Assembly: GCA_029940245.1 (NCBI GenBank)
Contig: JAOZRF010000019.1
Span: 5,495-13,952 of the forward strand
Direction of reading: 5' to 3'
Origin: Desulfobacula sp.
Lineage (GTDB): Bacteria; Desulfobacterota; Desulfobacteria; Desulfobacterales; Desulfobacteraceae
DNA: 8,458 nt
Positions 1 through 5,675 of this stretch are shown piece after piece. The position numbers and the translations under genes were made by a program. The notes under the pieces are model-generated. The model saw only the letters and a list, made by a program, of their open reading frames with translations, ran no database searches and was not told the DNA's origin. Within the stretch, counting starts at the first letter, position 1. Each line of letters starts with the position of its first letter.

Positions 1-45
1 CATCATCCCAGCTATCAAAGCGACACATAAAAGTATTAATTTCAT
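1..45 (-). CDS. 5' fragment of a probable secreted or membrane-anchored protein
   Basis: Reading leftwards from an ATG at position 45, fifteen open codons run off the window edge and give MKLILLCVALIAGMM. A lysine followed by an unbroken hydrophobic stretch is typical of a signal peptide or a first membrane segment. Nothing past residue 15 is visible, so the function is unknown. The start lies 56 bases downstream of the stop of the carboxymuconolactone-decarboxylase-family gene on the same strand, compatible with one operon. The Shine-Dalgarno sequence is weak: only a GAG about 14 bases upstream. A chance open stretch of 15 codons cannot be excluded. Confidence 0.45.
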   Translation of the reverse strand, partial: MKLILLCVALIAGMM

Positions 46-101
46 TATACTATTTTTCTCAAAATACCTGAAAAAGATTCATGTAATTGGATATGGGCAA
101 G

Positions 102-488
102 CTATTCTTCGCCGCGTTCTTCCAAGACTTCCCTGAGAACTGTCAGGGCTGTATTGGCAGCAGGCACTCCCCCGTAAATACTGGTCTGGAAAATTACTTC
201 TGCAATCTCTTCTTTTGTGCAGCCCACATTCAGGGCCGCATGGGTATGGAGCTTGAGTTCATCTGGTTTTGAAAGAACTGTTAACGCTGCTATAGTTATG
301 AGTTGCCGGGTTTGATGGGGGATTTTTTCTCTGGCGTACATCTGGCCTGTGATGTACAAAGACATGTCTTTGGCAAGGTCTTTGTCAAAATGTTTCCACA
401 GGTTGTAAGGCTTTTGCTCTTCTTTAACAGTGGAAAAATAAAGTTTTGCAGTTTCACCTGTTTTTCTCGCTATTTCTTTTGGGTCCAC
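102..488 (-). CDS. Carboxymuconolactone decarboxylase (CMD/AhpD-like) family protein
   Basis: A 128-residue protein, the usual size for stand-alone CMD-family proteins. It is predicted to be a small all-helical cytosolic protein that oligomerises. The family signature is in the C-terminal half: HTHAALNVGCTKEEIAEV (residues 81-98) followed by IYGGVPAANTA (104-114), as in gamma-carboxymuconolactone decarboxylases (PcaC). It has a single cysteine, Cys90, and lacks the AhpD CxxC pair, so peroxidase activity of the AhpD type is unlikely. The start is GTG at 488, supported by AGGAG at 494-498 five bases upstream. It is downstream of the glutaryl-CoA dehydrogenase gene on the same strand, but 245 bases of repeat-bearing spacer separate them. 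True PcaC acts in aerobic protocatechuate catabolism, which does not fit the anaerobic setting, so the substrate is left open. Confidence 0.85.
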   Translation of the reverse strand: MDPKEIARKTGETAKLYFSTVKEEQKPYNLWKHFDKDLAKDMSLYITGQMYAREKIPHQTRQLITIAALTVLSKPDELKLHTHAALNVGCTKEEIAEVIFQTSIYGGVPAANTALTVLREVLEERGEE

Positions 489-544
489 TGGTTCTCCTTT
501 CAGAATTTTTTACCACTCAACTTTCGGAGTTGGCAGATTTAAGT

Positions 545-617
545 GGGGTCAGGCTTGCATTATTGCATTTTTGATATAGATTTATTGATAAAAACACAAT
601 AAAACAAGCCTGACCCC
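545..617. mobile_element. MITE/REP-like palindromic element
   Basis: Two perfect 13-base inverted arms, GGGGTCAGGCTTG (545-557) and CAAGCCTGACCCC (605-617), enclose a 47-base AT-rich centre. The inner edge of the left arm contains TGCATTATTGCA (556-567), which could form a small subterminal hairpin. From memory, ends beginning (T)GGGGTCAGGCTTG recur around REP-associated tyrosine (Y1) transposases in proteobacteria; no transposase is present, so this would be a non-autonomous copy or remnant. The long AT-rich centre and lack of a following T-run argue against a simple terminator. It lies between the dehydrogenase and CMD-family genes. Confidence 0.55.
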
Positions 618-661
618 GTTTGCAAGAACTATGATTTTAAGTTTTACCCTAAATCCTAAAA

Positions 662-714
662 CAATCTCGGATAGTTGCAAATCTCTAACCAAAATTGGAA
701 AACTATATTTCTGG
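662..714 (-). repeat. Dispersed 53-bp intergenic repeat, copy 1
   Basis: The reverse complement of 662-714 matches 6289-6341 at 47 of 53 positions without gaps. The shared core includes AATATAGTTTTC, AATTTTGGTT, GAGATTTGCAAC and ATCCGAGA. This copy begins 19 bases after the dehydrogenase stop codon and ends 173 bases before the CMD-family start, with the palindromic element in between. A second short block, TAAAACTTAAAATC (minus strand of 633-646), has a counterpart at 6375-6388 beyond copy 2. Confidence 0.8.
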
Positions 715-733
715 CTTTTTGGTCAGGCACTAA

Positions 734-1897
734 CTATCTATTGGCTTTTCTAAGTCCGAGCTGATCCAGTGCAATGATCCATTTGCAGATATTTGCAGAG
801 CCTTCAACCATTGAATAGGTCGGGGCATCTCTATAGTATCTGGCAACGGGATATTCTGTGGAGTATCCGTATGCACCCAGAATTCTCATGGCATAATTGG
901 AGCATTTGGTGGCTATTTCACCGGCAAGATATTTTGCGATAGCCACATCACGGCCATTGTTCAGCTTGCCCTGGTCTTTAGCCCAGGCAGCTTTGTAAAT
1001 CACCAGGCGAGCGGCTTCGATTTCAGCCGTCATCTGGGCAATCATATCCTGGTTCATCTGAAATTCACCGATTTTTTTACCAAATTGTTTTCTTTCATTG
1101 CAGTATTTGGTAGACACATCAAGACAGGCTTGGGCAAGCCCCACACCACCGGCTGCAGCAGACAATCTTGTCTGGTTCAATGATGAAAAAACTATTTTTG
1201 CGCCATCACCGGGTTTACCCAGGATATTTTCCTTGGGCACTTTTACATTATCAAGGAAAACCTCTCCCGTGGGTGAGGAATGGGACCCTAACTTATCAAG
1301 TCCTGAGGTTTTAATGCCTGCAAAATTTTTGGGTTCAATAACAAAGGCCGAAAGTCCTTTGGAGCCGGCAGCTTTGTCAGTATAGGCATAGCAGATAAGA
1401 ACATCGGCAAAATCAGCATTGGAAATCCAGGTTTTTGATCCGTTCAAAAGCCAGTGATCCCCTTTGTCTTCAGCTATTGAGGCCATGGCCATGACATCTG
1501 ATCCTGCATCAGACTCGGTGATACCGAATCCGCCGATATATTCGGCAGTACAGAGTTTTTGAATATATTTCTTTTTGGTTTCTTCGTTTCCATATCTGAA
1601 GATGGTATAGGCACATCCCAAAACCTGCATGTTAACCTGGACTCTTAACGAAGAAGATACCTTGGCAAGCTCTTCTGTCACGATCATGGCAGCTATAAAA
1701 CCCATATCTTCCCCGCCATATTCTTCAGGGATGACAGTTCCGAAAAATCCTAATTCCCCAAGGGGTCTCATGACTTCGTCAATGGGAAGGTGGTGTTTTT
1801 CATCCCACTCATCAGCAAAGGGTTCGATCTGTTTTTTTGCAAAATTTCTGATTTCTTTCTGGAGCATCTGAAGCTCTTTTGATAATTGAAAATCCAT
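734..1897 (-). CDS. Glutaryl-CoA dehydrogenase, non-decarboxylating type
   Basis: An FAD-dependent acyl-CoA dehydrogenase of 387 residues, predicted to oxidise glutaryl-CoA to glutaconyl-CoA and pass electrons to ETF in the cytosol. The family layout is complete: N-terminal helical domain, FAD/substrate motif GGFGITESDAGSD (122-134), TWIS (156-159), the mid-domain KLGSHSSPTGE stretch (202-212), the ERKQFGKKI helix (268-276) and the C-terminal ILGAYGY (339-345). The substrate-carboxylate arginine of glutaryl-CoA dehydrogenases corresponds to Arg85 (SSSLRVQ). The catalytic base is Glu365, preceded by Val364 (MVEGSANI). Decarboxylating enzymes have Tyr there, and the Desulfococcus enzyme that stops at glutaconyl-CoA has Val. 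The start at 1897 is preferred over an in-frame ATG at 1936 because AGGAGG (1902-1907) sits four bases upstream and MDFQLSKELQ matches family N-termini. The neighbouring decarboxylase genes support the role. Confidence 0.93.
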   Translation of the reverse strand: MDFQLSKELQMLQKEIRNFAKKQIEPFADEWDEKHHLPIDEVMRPLGELGFFGTVIPEEYGGEDMGFIAAMIVTEELAKVSSSLRVQVNMQVLGCAYTIFRYGNEETKKKYIQKLCTAEYIGGFGITESDAGSDVMAMASIAEDKGDHWLLNGSKTWISNADFADVLICYAYTDKAAGSKGLSAFVIEPKNFAGIKTSGLDKLGSHSSPTGEVFLDNVKVPKENILGKPGDGAKIVFSSLNQTRLSAAAGGVGLAQACLDVSTKYCNERKQFGKKIGEFQMNQDMIAQMTAEIEAARLVIYKAAWAKDQGKLNNGRDVAIAKYLAGEIATKCSNYAMRILGAYGYSTEYPVARYYRDAPTYSMVEGSANICKWIIALDQLGLRKANR

Positions 1898-1901
1898 TAT
1901 T

Positions 1902-1907
1902 CCTCCT
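1902..1907 (-). promoter_or_regulatory. Shine-Dalgarno site fixing the dehydrogenase start
   Basis: On the minus strand AGGAGG is followed by AATA and the ATG at 1897. This places the start 13 codons inside the longest open frame, whose extra residues (MCKTFQGNRLGGI) would overlap this site and resemble no family N-terminus. Confidence 0.85.
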
Positions 1908-1965
1908 AAACGGTTACCCTGAAATGTCTTACACATCAGACAATATTTTATATCATAAAGCGTAA

Positions 1966-1994
1966 AATAAACTAAAATTTGATAGATTTGTCAA
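1966..1994 (-). promoter_or_regulatory. Predicted sigma70 promoter of the glutaryl-CoA dehydrogenase gene
   Basis: The minus strand has a consensus TTGACA (-35, positions 1989-1994), a 17-base spacer and TTTATT (-10, 1966-1971; four of six consensus bases). The leader to the ATG at 1897 would be roughly 60 bases. It suggests the dehydrogenase can be transcribed separately from the biotin carrier gene more than 350 bases upstream. The -35 lies inside one arm of an inverted repeat (1987-2033). Confidence 0.5.
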
Positions 1995-2033
1995 GAAAAA
2001 AGTTAAAATATAGCTAAAAAATAGCTTGACAAA
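1987..2033. repeat. Inverted repeat TTTGTCAAG...CTTGACAAA, possible operator
   Basis: Perfect nine-base arms at 1987-1995 and 2025-2033 are separated by 29 AT-rich bases that contain ATAGCT twice. Each arm holds a TTGACA hexamer, pointing outwards. The left arm supplies the predicted -35 of the dehydrogenase promoter. A dimeric regulator could bind both arms, or the symmetry may be a by-product of two -35-like hexamers. Confidence 0.4.
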
Positions 2034-2254
2034 GAAAGGGATTTATTTCATCTTTAATAGTATTAAAAAAGTATTTTTTAATCGGAAACAATAATATGGA
2101 AAGGGCTATTCGGCAGCTATCCGGTTTGCCCCGAATATGTCAAATAAATATAATGGTTATACAAAGAATAAAATGAACAAATTCATATCATGCAGAGAGC
2201 ACAAAGAATGATGCCCTCTACAGATACAAAATTTGGTTATCAAGGTATTGATGA

Positions 2255-2470
2255 TTATTCAATAACAAGAAGAAGCTGTTTTGTGGCGACTTTGTCTTCC
2301 ACTTTGACATTGATTTGTTTTACCTTGCCTTCAGCTATTGAAACAATGGGGTTTTCCATTTTCATGGCTTCAAGGACCAAAAGTTCCTGTCCCTCAACAA
2401 CATCATCTCCTTCTTTTACGTGTACCTGGAAGATTGTACCGGGCATGGGGCTCAAGATTTCTGTACTCAT
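2255..2470 (-). CDS. Stand-alone biotin carboxyl carrier protein, likely glutaconyl-CoA decarboxylase gamma subunit
   Basis: A 71-residue biotinyl domain. The biotinylation motif EAMKM is at 34-38, with Lys37 the expected attachment site; MPGTIFQVHVKEGDDV (9-24) and the closing strand ending LLLVIE are typical of the lipoyl/biotinyl barrel. It would carry CO2 from the carboxyltransferase subunit to the membrane pump subunit. It lacks the Ala/Pro-rich linker and N-terminal extension of classical gamma subunits, so it is a minimal carrier. The start at 2470 (MSTEIL) is preferred to the ATG at 2476 because AAAGGAG (2477-2483) abuts the latter but lies six bases from the former. It is divergent from the alpha-subunit gene across a 223-base shared control region. 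It could also serve another biotin enzyme such as a methylmalonyl-CoA or oxaloacetate decarboxylase. Confidence 0.9.
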   Translation of the reverse strand: MSTEILSPMPGTIFQVHVKEGDDVVEGQELLVLEAMKMENPIVSIAEGKVKQINVKVEDKVATKQLLLVIE

Positions 2471-2547
2471 TTTCATCTCCTTTGTTCAAAAGATATTTAA
2501 TTTTTCCCTTGCCAGAAAAAGATTTTTCTTAAACAAGACAATTTTGG

Positions 2548-2576
2548 TCTATACTTAAAGAAAAAGTTAAAGTCAA
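2548..2576 (-). promoter_or_regulatory. Predicted sigma70 promoter of the biotin carrier gene
   Basis: The minus strand reads TTGACT (-35, 2571-2576), exactly 17 bases, then TATAGA (-10, 2548-2553). This is the best promoter match in the window. Transcription would start near 2541 and give a leader of about 70 bases before the ATG at 2470. Confidence 0.6.
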
Positions 2577-2594
2577 GAGGGGTGTTCCCTCTTG
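2574..2594. promoter_or_regulatory. Palindrome overlapping the -35 box, operator or RNA hairpin
   Basis: CAAGAGGG (2574-2581) and CCCTCTTG (2587-2594) are perfect eight-base inverted arms around GTGTT. Three bases of the left arm are part of the predicted -35 of the biotin carrier promoter. The position in the divergent region between carrier and alpha-subunit genes suits an operator controlling one or both directions. In an RNA starting further upstream on the plus strand it would be a stable hairpin about 100 bases before the alpha-subunit start. No T-run follows directly, so a terminator is less likely. Confidence 0.45.
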
Positions 2595-2693
2595 GAAGGA
2601 TATTGGATTTAAAATTTTTTAATCAGTAAATGGCTTTCATTTAATGGGAGCTAGTAATCTCAAATAATAATTTATGATTACCGGGAGTAGAGA

Positions 2694-4427
2694 ATGAGAC
2701 AATATTTTGAAAAAATGACAGAATTTGGTGTGGCACTTAACAAAGGCCAGTTGCTAAGTTCGGAACAAAACGTAAAAAATATCCGGGAAGTAGAAGCCGG
2801 GATTGATGTTGAAGTTGAGAAAGTCAAAAATGCTGGAATGCCTACTGAAAAAATCAATGCAAGAGGCGTCATGACAGTGTGGCAGAGACTTGAATATCTG
2901 GTTGATCCAGGTACCTGGAATCCCTTACACACCCTGTTCAATCCTGAAGATAATGAGGAAAATACCACAAACGTCATTGATGGCCTGGCAAAGATTTCCG
3001 GTAAATGGTGTGTTGTGGCAGGATTTGATAATAAAGTCATGGCCGGTGCATGGCTTCCGGGACAGCCTGAAAATATTTTGAGGCTCACAGACCTTTCAAA
3101 ACGATTAAATATCCCCCTGGTCTGGCTGGTCAACTGCAGCGGTGTAAAATTGACGGAACAGGAAAAATTTTATGCCAACAGAAGGGGAAGCGGTACAACT
3201 TTTTATCGCCATGCAGAACTTGAGCAGGAGGGAATTCCCATACTGGCAGGTATTTATGGCACTAACCCTGCCGGCGGTGGATACCAGGGCATCAGCCCGA
3301 CGATTCTGTTTGCCCATAAAAATTGTAATATTGCCGTGGGCGGTGGCGGTATTTTAAGCGGCATGTCTCCCAAGGGCTATTTTGATCTGGAAGGCGCAGA
3401 GCAGCTCATTTCATCTGCAAAACAATTCAAGGCCAAACCCCCGGGATCCGTTGATATCCATTACAATGAAACAGGTTTTTTCAGGTATGTCTATGAAGAA
3501 GAAAAAGGCGTTCTTGACGGGCTCAAAGATTATATGAAAGATATGCCGGCTTATAACCCGAAATTTTTCAGGGTTGCAGAACCCAAAGCTCCGAGATTTC
3601 CGGCAGAAGATCTTTATCATCTCATCCCCTTTAACCAGAAACAGATTTATAATTTCAAGGAAATCATTGCCCGCCTTGTTGACGGCAGTGAACACATGGA
3701 ATTCAAACCAAAATACGGCCCGGAAATTTATACGGGTCTTGTTAAAATGGATGGATTTCTGGTGGGCATTATTGGTAACAATCAGGGCTGGCTGGGAGAA
3801 GATTATCCTGAGTATGCAGATTATGGCGGAATCGGTGGTAAACTTTATCGCCAGGGACTTATCAAAATGAATGAGTTTGTCACCTTTTGCGGGAGAGATC
3901 GGATCCCTTTGATCTGGTTCCAGGATACCTCGGGCATTGACGTGGGTGATATTGCTGAAAAAGCAGAGCTTCTAGGTCTTGGACAGTCCCTGATCTATTC
4001 CATCCAGCAGACAGATGTGCCCATGACCTTGATCACTTTGAGAAAAGGCACTGCAGCAGCCCATTATGTTATGGGAGGTCCTACTGCCAACCGTCACAAC
4101 GCCTTTACCCTGGGGGTAGGCACAACTGAAATTTACGTCATGCATGGTGAAACAGCAGCAGCAGCAAGTTTTTCCAGAAGACTTGTCAAAGAAAAAGATG
4201 CAGGACGTCCCCTTGAACCCATTATCGAAAAAATGAATCAACTGGCCAAGGAATATCATGATAATTCAAGACCAGCCTATTGTGCAAAATATGGTATGGT
4301 GGATGAAGTGGTTAAAATGAGCGAATTGCGTGACTATTTGAAAGCCTTTGCAGGGGCCTGCTACCAGAATCCAAAATCCATCTGCCCCCAGCATCATATG
4401 ATTACGCCTAGAGTTATCAGAGGATAA
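2694..4427 (+). CDS. gcdA: Glutaconyl-CoA decarboxylase alpha subunit (carboxyltransferase)
   Basis: A 577-residue carboxyltransferase, close to the roughly 587 residues of Acidaminococcus GcdA and collinear with it as far as I recall. It transfers the glutaconyl-CoA carboxyl group to biotin on the carrier protein, releasing crotonyl-CoA; the beta membrane subunit then decarboxylates carboxybiotin and exports Na+. Two crotonase-fold carboxyltransferase halves are visible. The N-half has KWCVVAGFDNKVMAGAWLPGQ (start 104), NCSGVKLTEQEK (147-158), NRRGSGT (162-168) and GTNPAGGGY (189-197). The C-half has GIGGKLYRQGLIKMNEFV (379-396), WFQDTSGIDVGD (408-419) and KGTAAAHYVMGGP (451-463). The C-terminus NPKSICPQHHMITPR also fits the family. 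GGGAG at 2683-2687 is six bases before the ATG. No beta or delta subunit follows; a crotonase gene begins 49 bases downstream. Confidence 0.95.
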   Translation: MRQYFEKMTEFGVALNKGQLLSSEQNVKNIREVEAGIDVEVEKVKNAGMPTEKINARGVMTVWQRLEYLVDPGTWNPLHTLFNPEDNEENTTNVIDGLAKISGKWCVVAGFDNKVMAGAWLPGQPENILRLTDLSKRLNIPLVWLVNCSGVKLTEQEKFYANRRGSGTTFYRHAELEQEGIPILAGIYGTNPAGGGYQGISPTILFAHKNCNIAVGGGGILSGMSPKGYFDLEGAEQLISSAKQFKAKPPGSVDIHYNETGFFRYVYEEEKGVLDGLKDYMKDMPAYNPKFFRVAEPKAPRFPAEDLYHLIPFNQKQIYNFKEIIARLVDGSEHMEFKPKYGPEIYTGLVKMDGFLVGIIGNNQGWLGEDYPEYADYGGIGGKLYRQGLIKMNEFVTFCGRDRIPLIWFQDTSGIDVGDIAEKAELLGLGQSLIYSIQQTDVPMTLITLRKGTAAAHYVMGGPTANRHNAFTLGVGTTEIYVMHGETAAAASFSRRLVKEKDAGRPLEPIIEKMNQLAKEYHDNSRPAYCAKYGMVDEVVKMSELRDYLKAFAGACYQNPKSICPQHHMITPRVIRG

Positions 4428-4465
4428 ATAAATTAAACCAGATTATTTTACCCGATTATATTATC

Positions 4466-4471
4466 AGGAGG
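4466..4471 (+). promoter_or_regulatory. Shine-Dalgarno site of the crotonase gene
   Basis: A perfect AGGAGG is placed five bases before the ATG at 4477, in the 49-base gap after gcdA. No promoter or terminator is evident in the gap, so cotranscription with gcdA is likely. Confidence 0.8.
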
Positions 4472-4476
4472 CCAAC

Positions 4477-5247
4477 ATGGCAGAACCTAAATTTTTAAAA
4501 ATTGAAAACAATGGTCAGGTTGCCAGGATCATTCTTGATCGACCCAAACACAACGTTTTGGACATTCCCATGATGAATGAACTCAATGCCCAGCTGGAAA
4601 AAATAGCAGCAGATGAAGAACTAAAATGTGTTGTGATCACGGGGGAAGGCAGAAGCTTTTGTGCCGGTGTGGAAGTGGGAGACCACAAACCAGATAATGT
4701 GGATGCAATGGTGGCCACATTTAACCGGATTTTTGAGCTGATCAACATGATTGATATTCCCATTATTGCTGCTGTCAATGGCGCATGTTTAGGGGGAGGC
4801 ATGGAAGTTGCCATTGCCTGTGATATTGTCATTGCCTCGGAAAAGGCCATATTGGGGCAGCCGGAAATAAAACTGGGTTTTTTCCCACCCTATGCAGTAT
4901 TAAGACTTCCCGAACTTGTAGGTGTTGCAAAGGCCATTGAAATTGTCACCACGGGCCAGAATTATACTGCCAAAGAAGCCCGGGACCTTGGATTTGTATC
5001 AAGGGTGGCATCTGTTGATGATTTCCAGACAGCAATTGATGGCCAGGTAAAGCAAATATGTCATGCAAGCCCATTGATTATCCGTCTTAACAAACGGGCC
5101 GTAAAACGTCATATTGGAACCGGTTTTTCCCAGGGCGTGGATCTGGTCAGTAATTATTTTCTTAAAACCATGATAAAAACAGAAGATACCCTTGAAGGTA
5201 TTGCAAGTTTTGAGGAGAAAAGAAAGCCTGTCTGGAAAAACAAATAA
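4477..5247 (+). CDS. Crotonase-family enoyl-CoA hydratase, probably cyclohexa-1,5-diene-1-carbonyl-CoA hydratase
   Basis: A 256-residue crotonase-fold enzyme. Both catalytic glutamates of enoyl-CoA hydratases are present: Glu110 in GGGMEVA and Glu130 in GQPEIKLG, twenty residues apart as in rat crotonase (144/164). The oxyanion-hole segment is GRSFCAGVEVGDHKPD (58-73). It resembles dienoyl-CoA hydratases of benzoyl-CoA degradation (Dch/BamR): VGDHKPD against VDEHMPD, GQPEIKLGFFPPYA against GQPEIRLGVFAPAA, and the end TEDTLEGIASFEEKR...W against HDAVEGLKAFLEKR...W of Thauera Dch, from memory. Such an enzyme adds water to cyclohexa-1,5-diene-1-carbonyl-CoA to give the 6-hydroxy product. An alternative, given gcdA upstream, is hydration of crotonyl-CoA. 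Membership of the family is near certain; the substrate is moderately supported. Confidence 0.85.
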   Translation: MAEPKFLKIENNGQVARIILDRPKHNVLDIPMMNELNAQLEKIAADEELKCVVITGEGRSFCAGVEVGDHKPDNVDAMVATFNRIFELINMIDIPIIAAVNGACLGGGMEVAIACDIVIASEKAILGQPEIKLGFFPPYAVLRLPELVGVAKAIEIVTTGQNYTAKEARDLGFVSRVASVDDFQTAIDGQVKQICHASPLIIRLNKRAVKRHIGTGFSQGVDLVSNYFLKTMIKTEDTLEGIASFEEKRKPVWKNK

Positions 5248-5315
5248 GAATAAAAATTATTCCGATGAACTTGTATCTGAAGTTTAGAGGAAAATTATAA
5301 TCTGGTAAAATTGGG

Positions 5316-5663
5316 ATGACATTACCTGGTAAAAATAAATTGTTTGACCTCGAAAAGAGGATGAACACCCTTGGAATCAAAAAAGAAGATATTGAAGAAA
5401 AATTTATAAAAGCATCGGGCAGAGGAGGACAAAAGGTCAATAAATCCTCTTCTGCCGTGTTTCTCAAACATAAAAAAACAGATTTATCCGTGAAATGTGG
5501 AAAATCAAGATCCCAGAGGTTAAACCGGTTTTTTGCCCTGCGCAGGCTTATTGAAAAAATAGAAGAAACCATGACGGGCAAGGATGATAAACAATTAAAA
5601 AAAATAAAAAAACAAAAACAAAACAGAAAGCGGAAAACACAAAAAAAACTTAAGGCTCAATAA
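5316..5663 (+). CDS. GGQ-domain release-factor-like protein (ArfB/mtRF-R type)
   Basis: A 115-residue protein with the peptidyl-tRNA hydrolysis domain of class I release factors. The GGQ is at 37-39 within KASGRGGQKVNKSSSAV (32-48), followed by LSVKCGKSRSQRLNR (57-71), the conserved helix after GGQ. The codon-recognition domains of RF1/RF2 are missing. The tail (about 92-113) is a Lys/Arg/Gln-rich basic helix, as in ArfB and mtRF-R, where it enters the ribosome or binds rRNA. The likely role is to release nascent chains from stalled ribosomes or free peptidyl-tRNA, independent of a stop codon. It begins 68 bases after the crotonase gene with only GGG before the ATG; Met16 (ATG at 5361, preceded by AAGAGG) is an alternative start. 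It may be read through from the gcdA operon, with no obvious functional tie. Confidence 0.85.
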   Translation: MTLPGKNKLFDLEKRMNTLGIKKEDIEEKFIKASGRGGQKVNKSSSAVFLKHKKTDLSVKCGKSRSQRLNRFFALRRLIEKIEETMTGKDDKQLKKIKKQKQNRKRKTQKKLKAQ

Positions 5664-5675
5664 AAAATAATTTGT

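Larger units (their letters stand above)
1898..2254. other. 357-base AT-rich spacer without a credible gene
   Basis: Between the biotin carrier and dehydrogenase genes no open frame looks coding. Besides the promoter and inverted repeat noted separately, it contains an A/T-only hairpin (ATTAAAAAA at 2062-2070, TTTTTTAAT at 2074-2082) and a more GC-rich hairpin (ATTCGG at 2108-2113 pairing CCGAAT at 2131-2136). On the minus strand the GC hairpin comes first, then the A/T hairpin, so together they could slow or end transcription leaving the biotin carrier gene. Neither is a textbook terminator. Confidence 0.5.

Noticed and set aside
720..727. GGTCAGGC near the dehydrogenase stop codon as a further arm of the palindromic element.
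   Set aside because: Only eight bases match and they lie within ordinary flanking sequence; chance is a sufficient explanation.
1898..1936. A 13-codon N-terminal extension of the glutaryl-CoA dehydrogenase from the ATG at 1936.
   Set aside because: The extension contains the strong AGGAGG site for the ATG at 1897 and resembles no family N-terminus.
2093..2150. Possible pseudogene tail or degenerate c-di-GMP riboswitch on the minus strand (GGGGCAAACC, then GCCGAATAGCCC).
   Set aside because: Only a GCAAACC-like fragment and one hairpin are present; the rest of the riboswitch consensus is absent, and the open stretch is about 16 codons with nothing to compare.
2471..2476. Start of the biotin carrier at the ATG at 2476.
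   Set aside because: The Shine-Dalgarno sequence would directly abut this ATG; the ATG at 2470 has a normal six-base spacing.
2190..2558. A 122-codon plus-strand open frame opposite the biotin carrier gene.
   Set aside because: It is antisense to an unmistakable biotinyl domain and shows no recognisable protein features.
4156..4167. CAG triplet run in gcdA as a microsatellite.
   Set aside because: It encodes the conserved alanine stretch of the carboxyltransferase and is too short to be notable.
5664..5675. Terminator between the convergent release-factor-like and cysteine-rich genes.
   Set aside because: The gap is 12 AT-rich bases and no GC-containing inverted repeat can be found in or around it.
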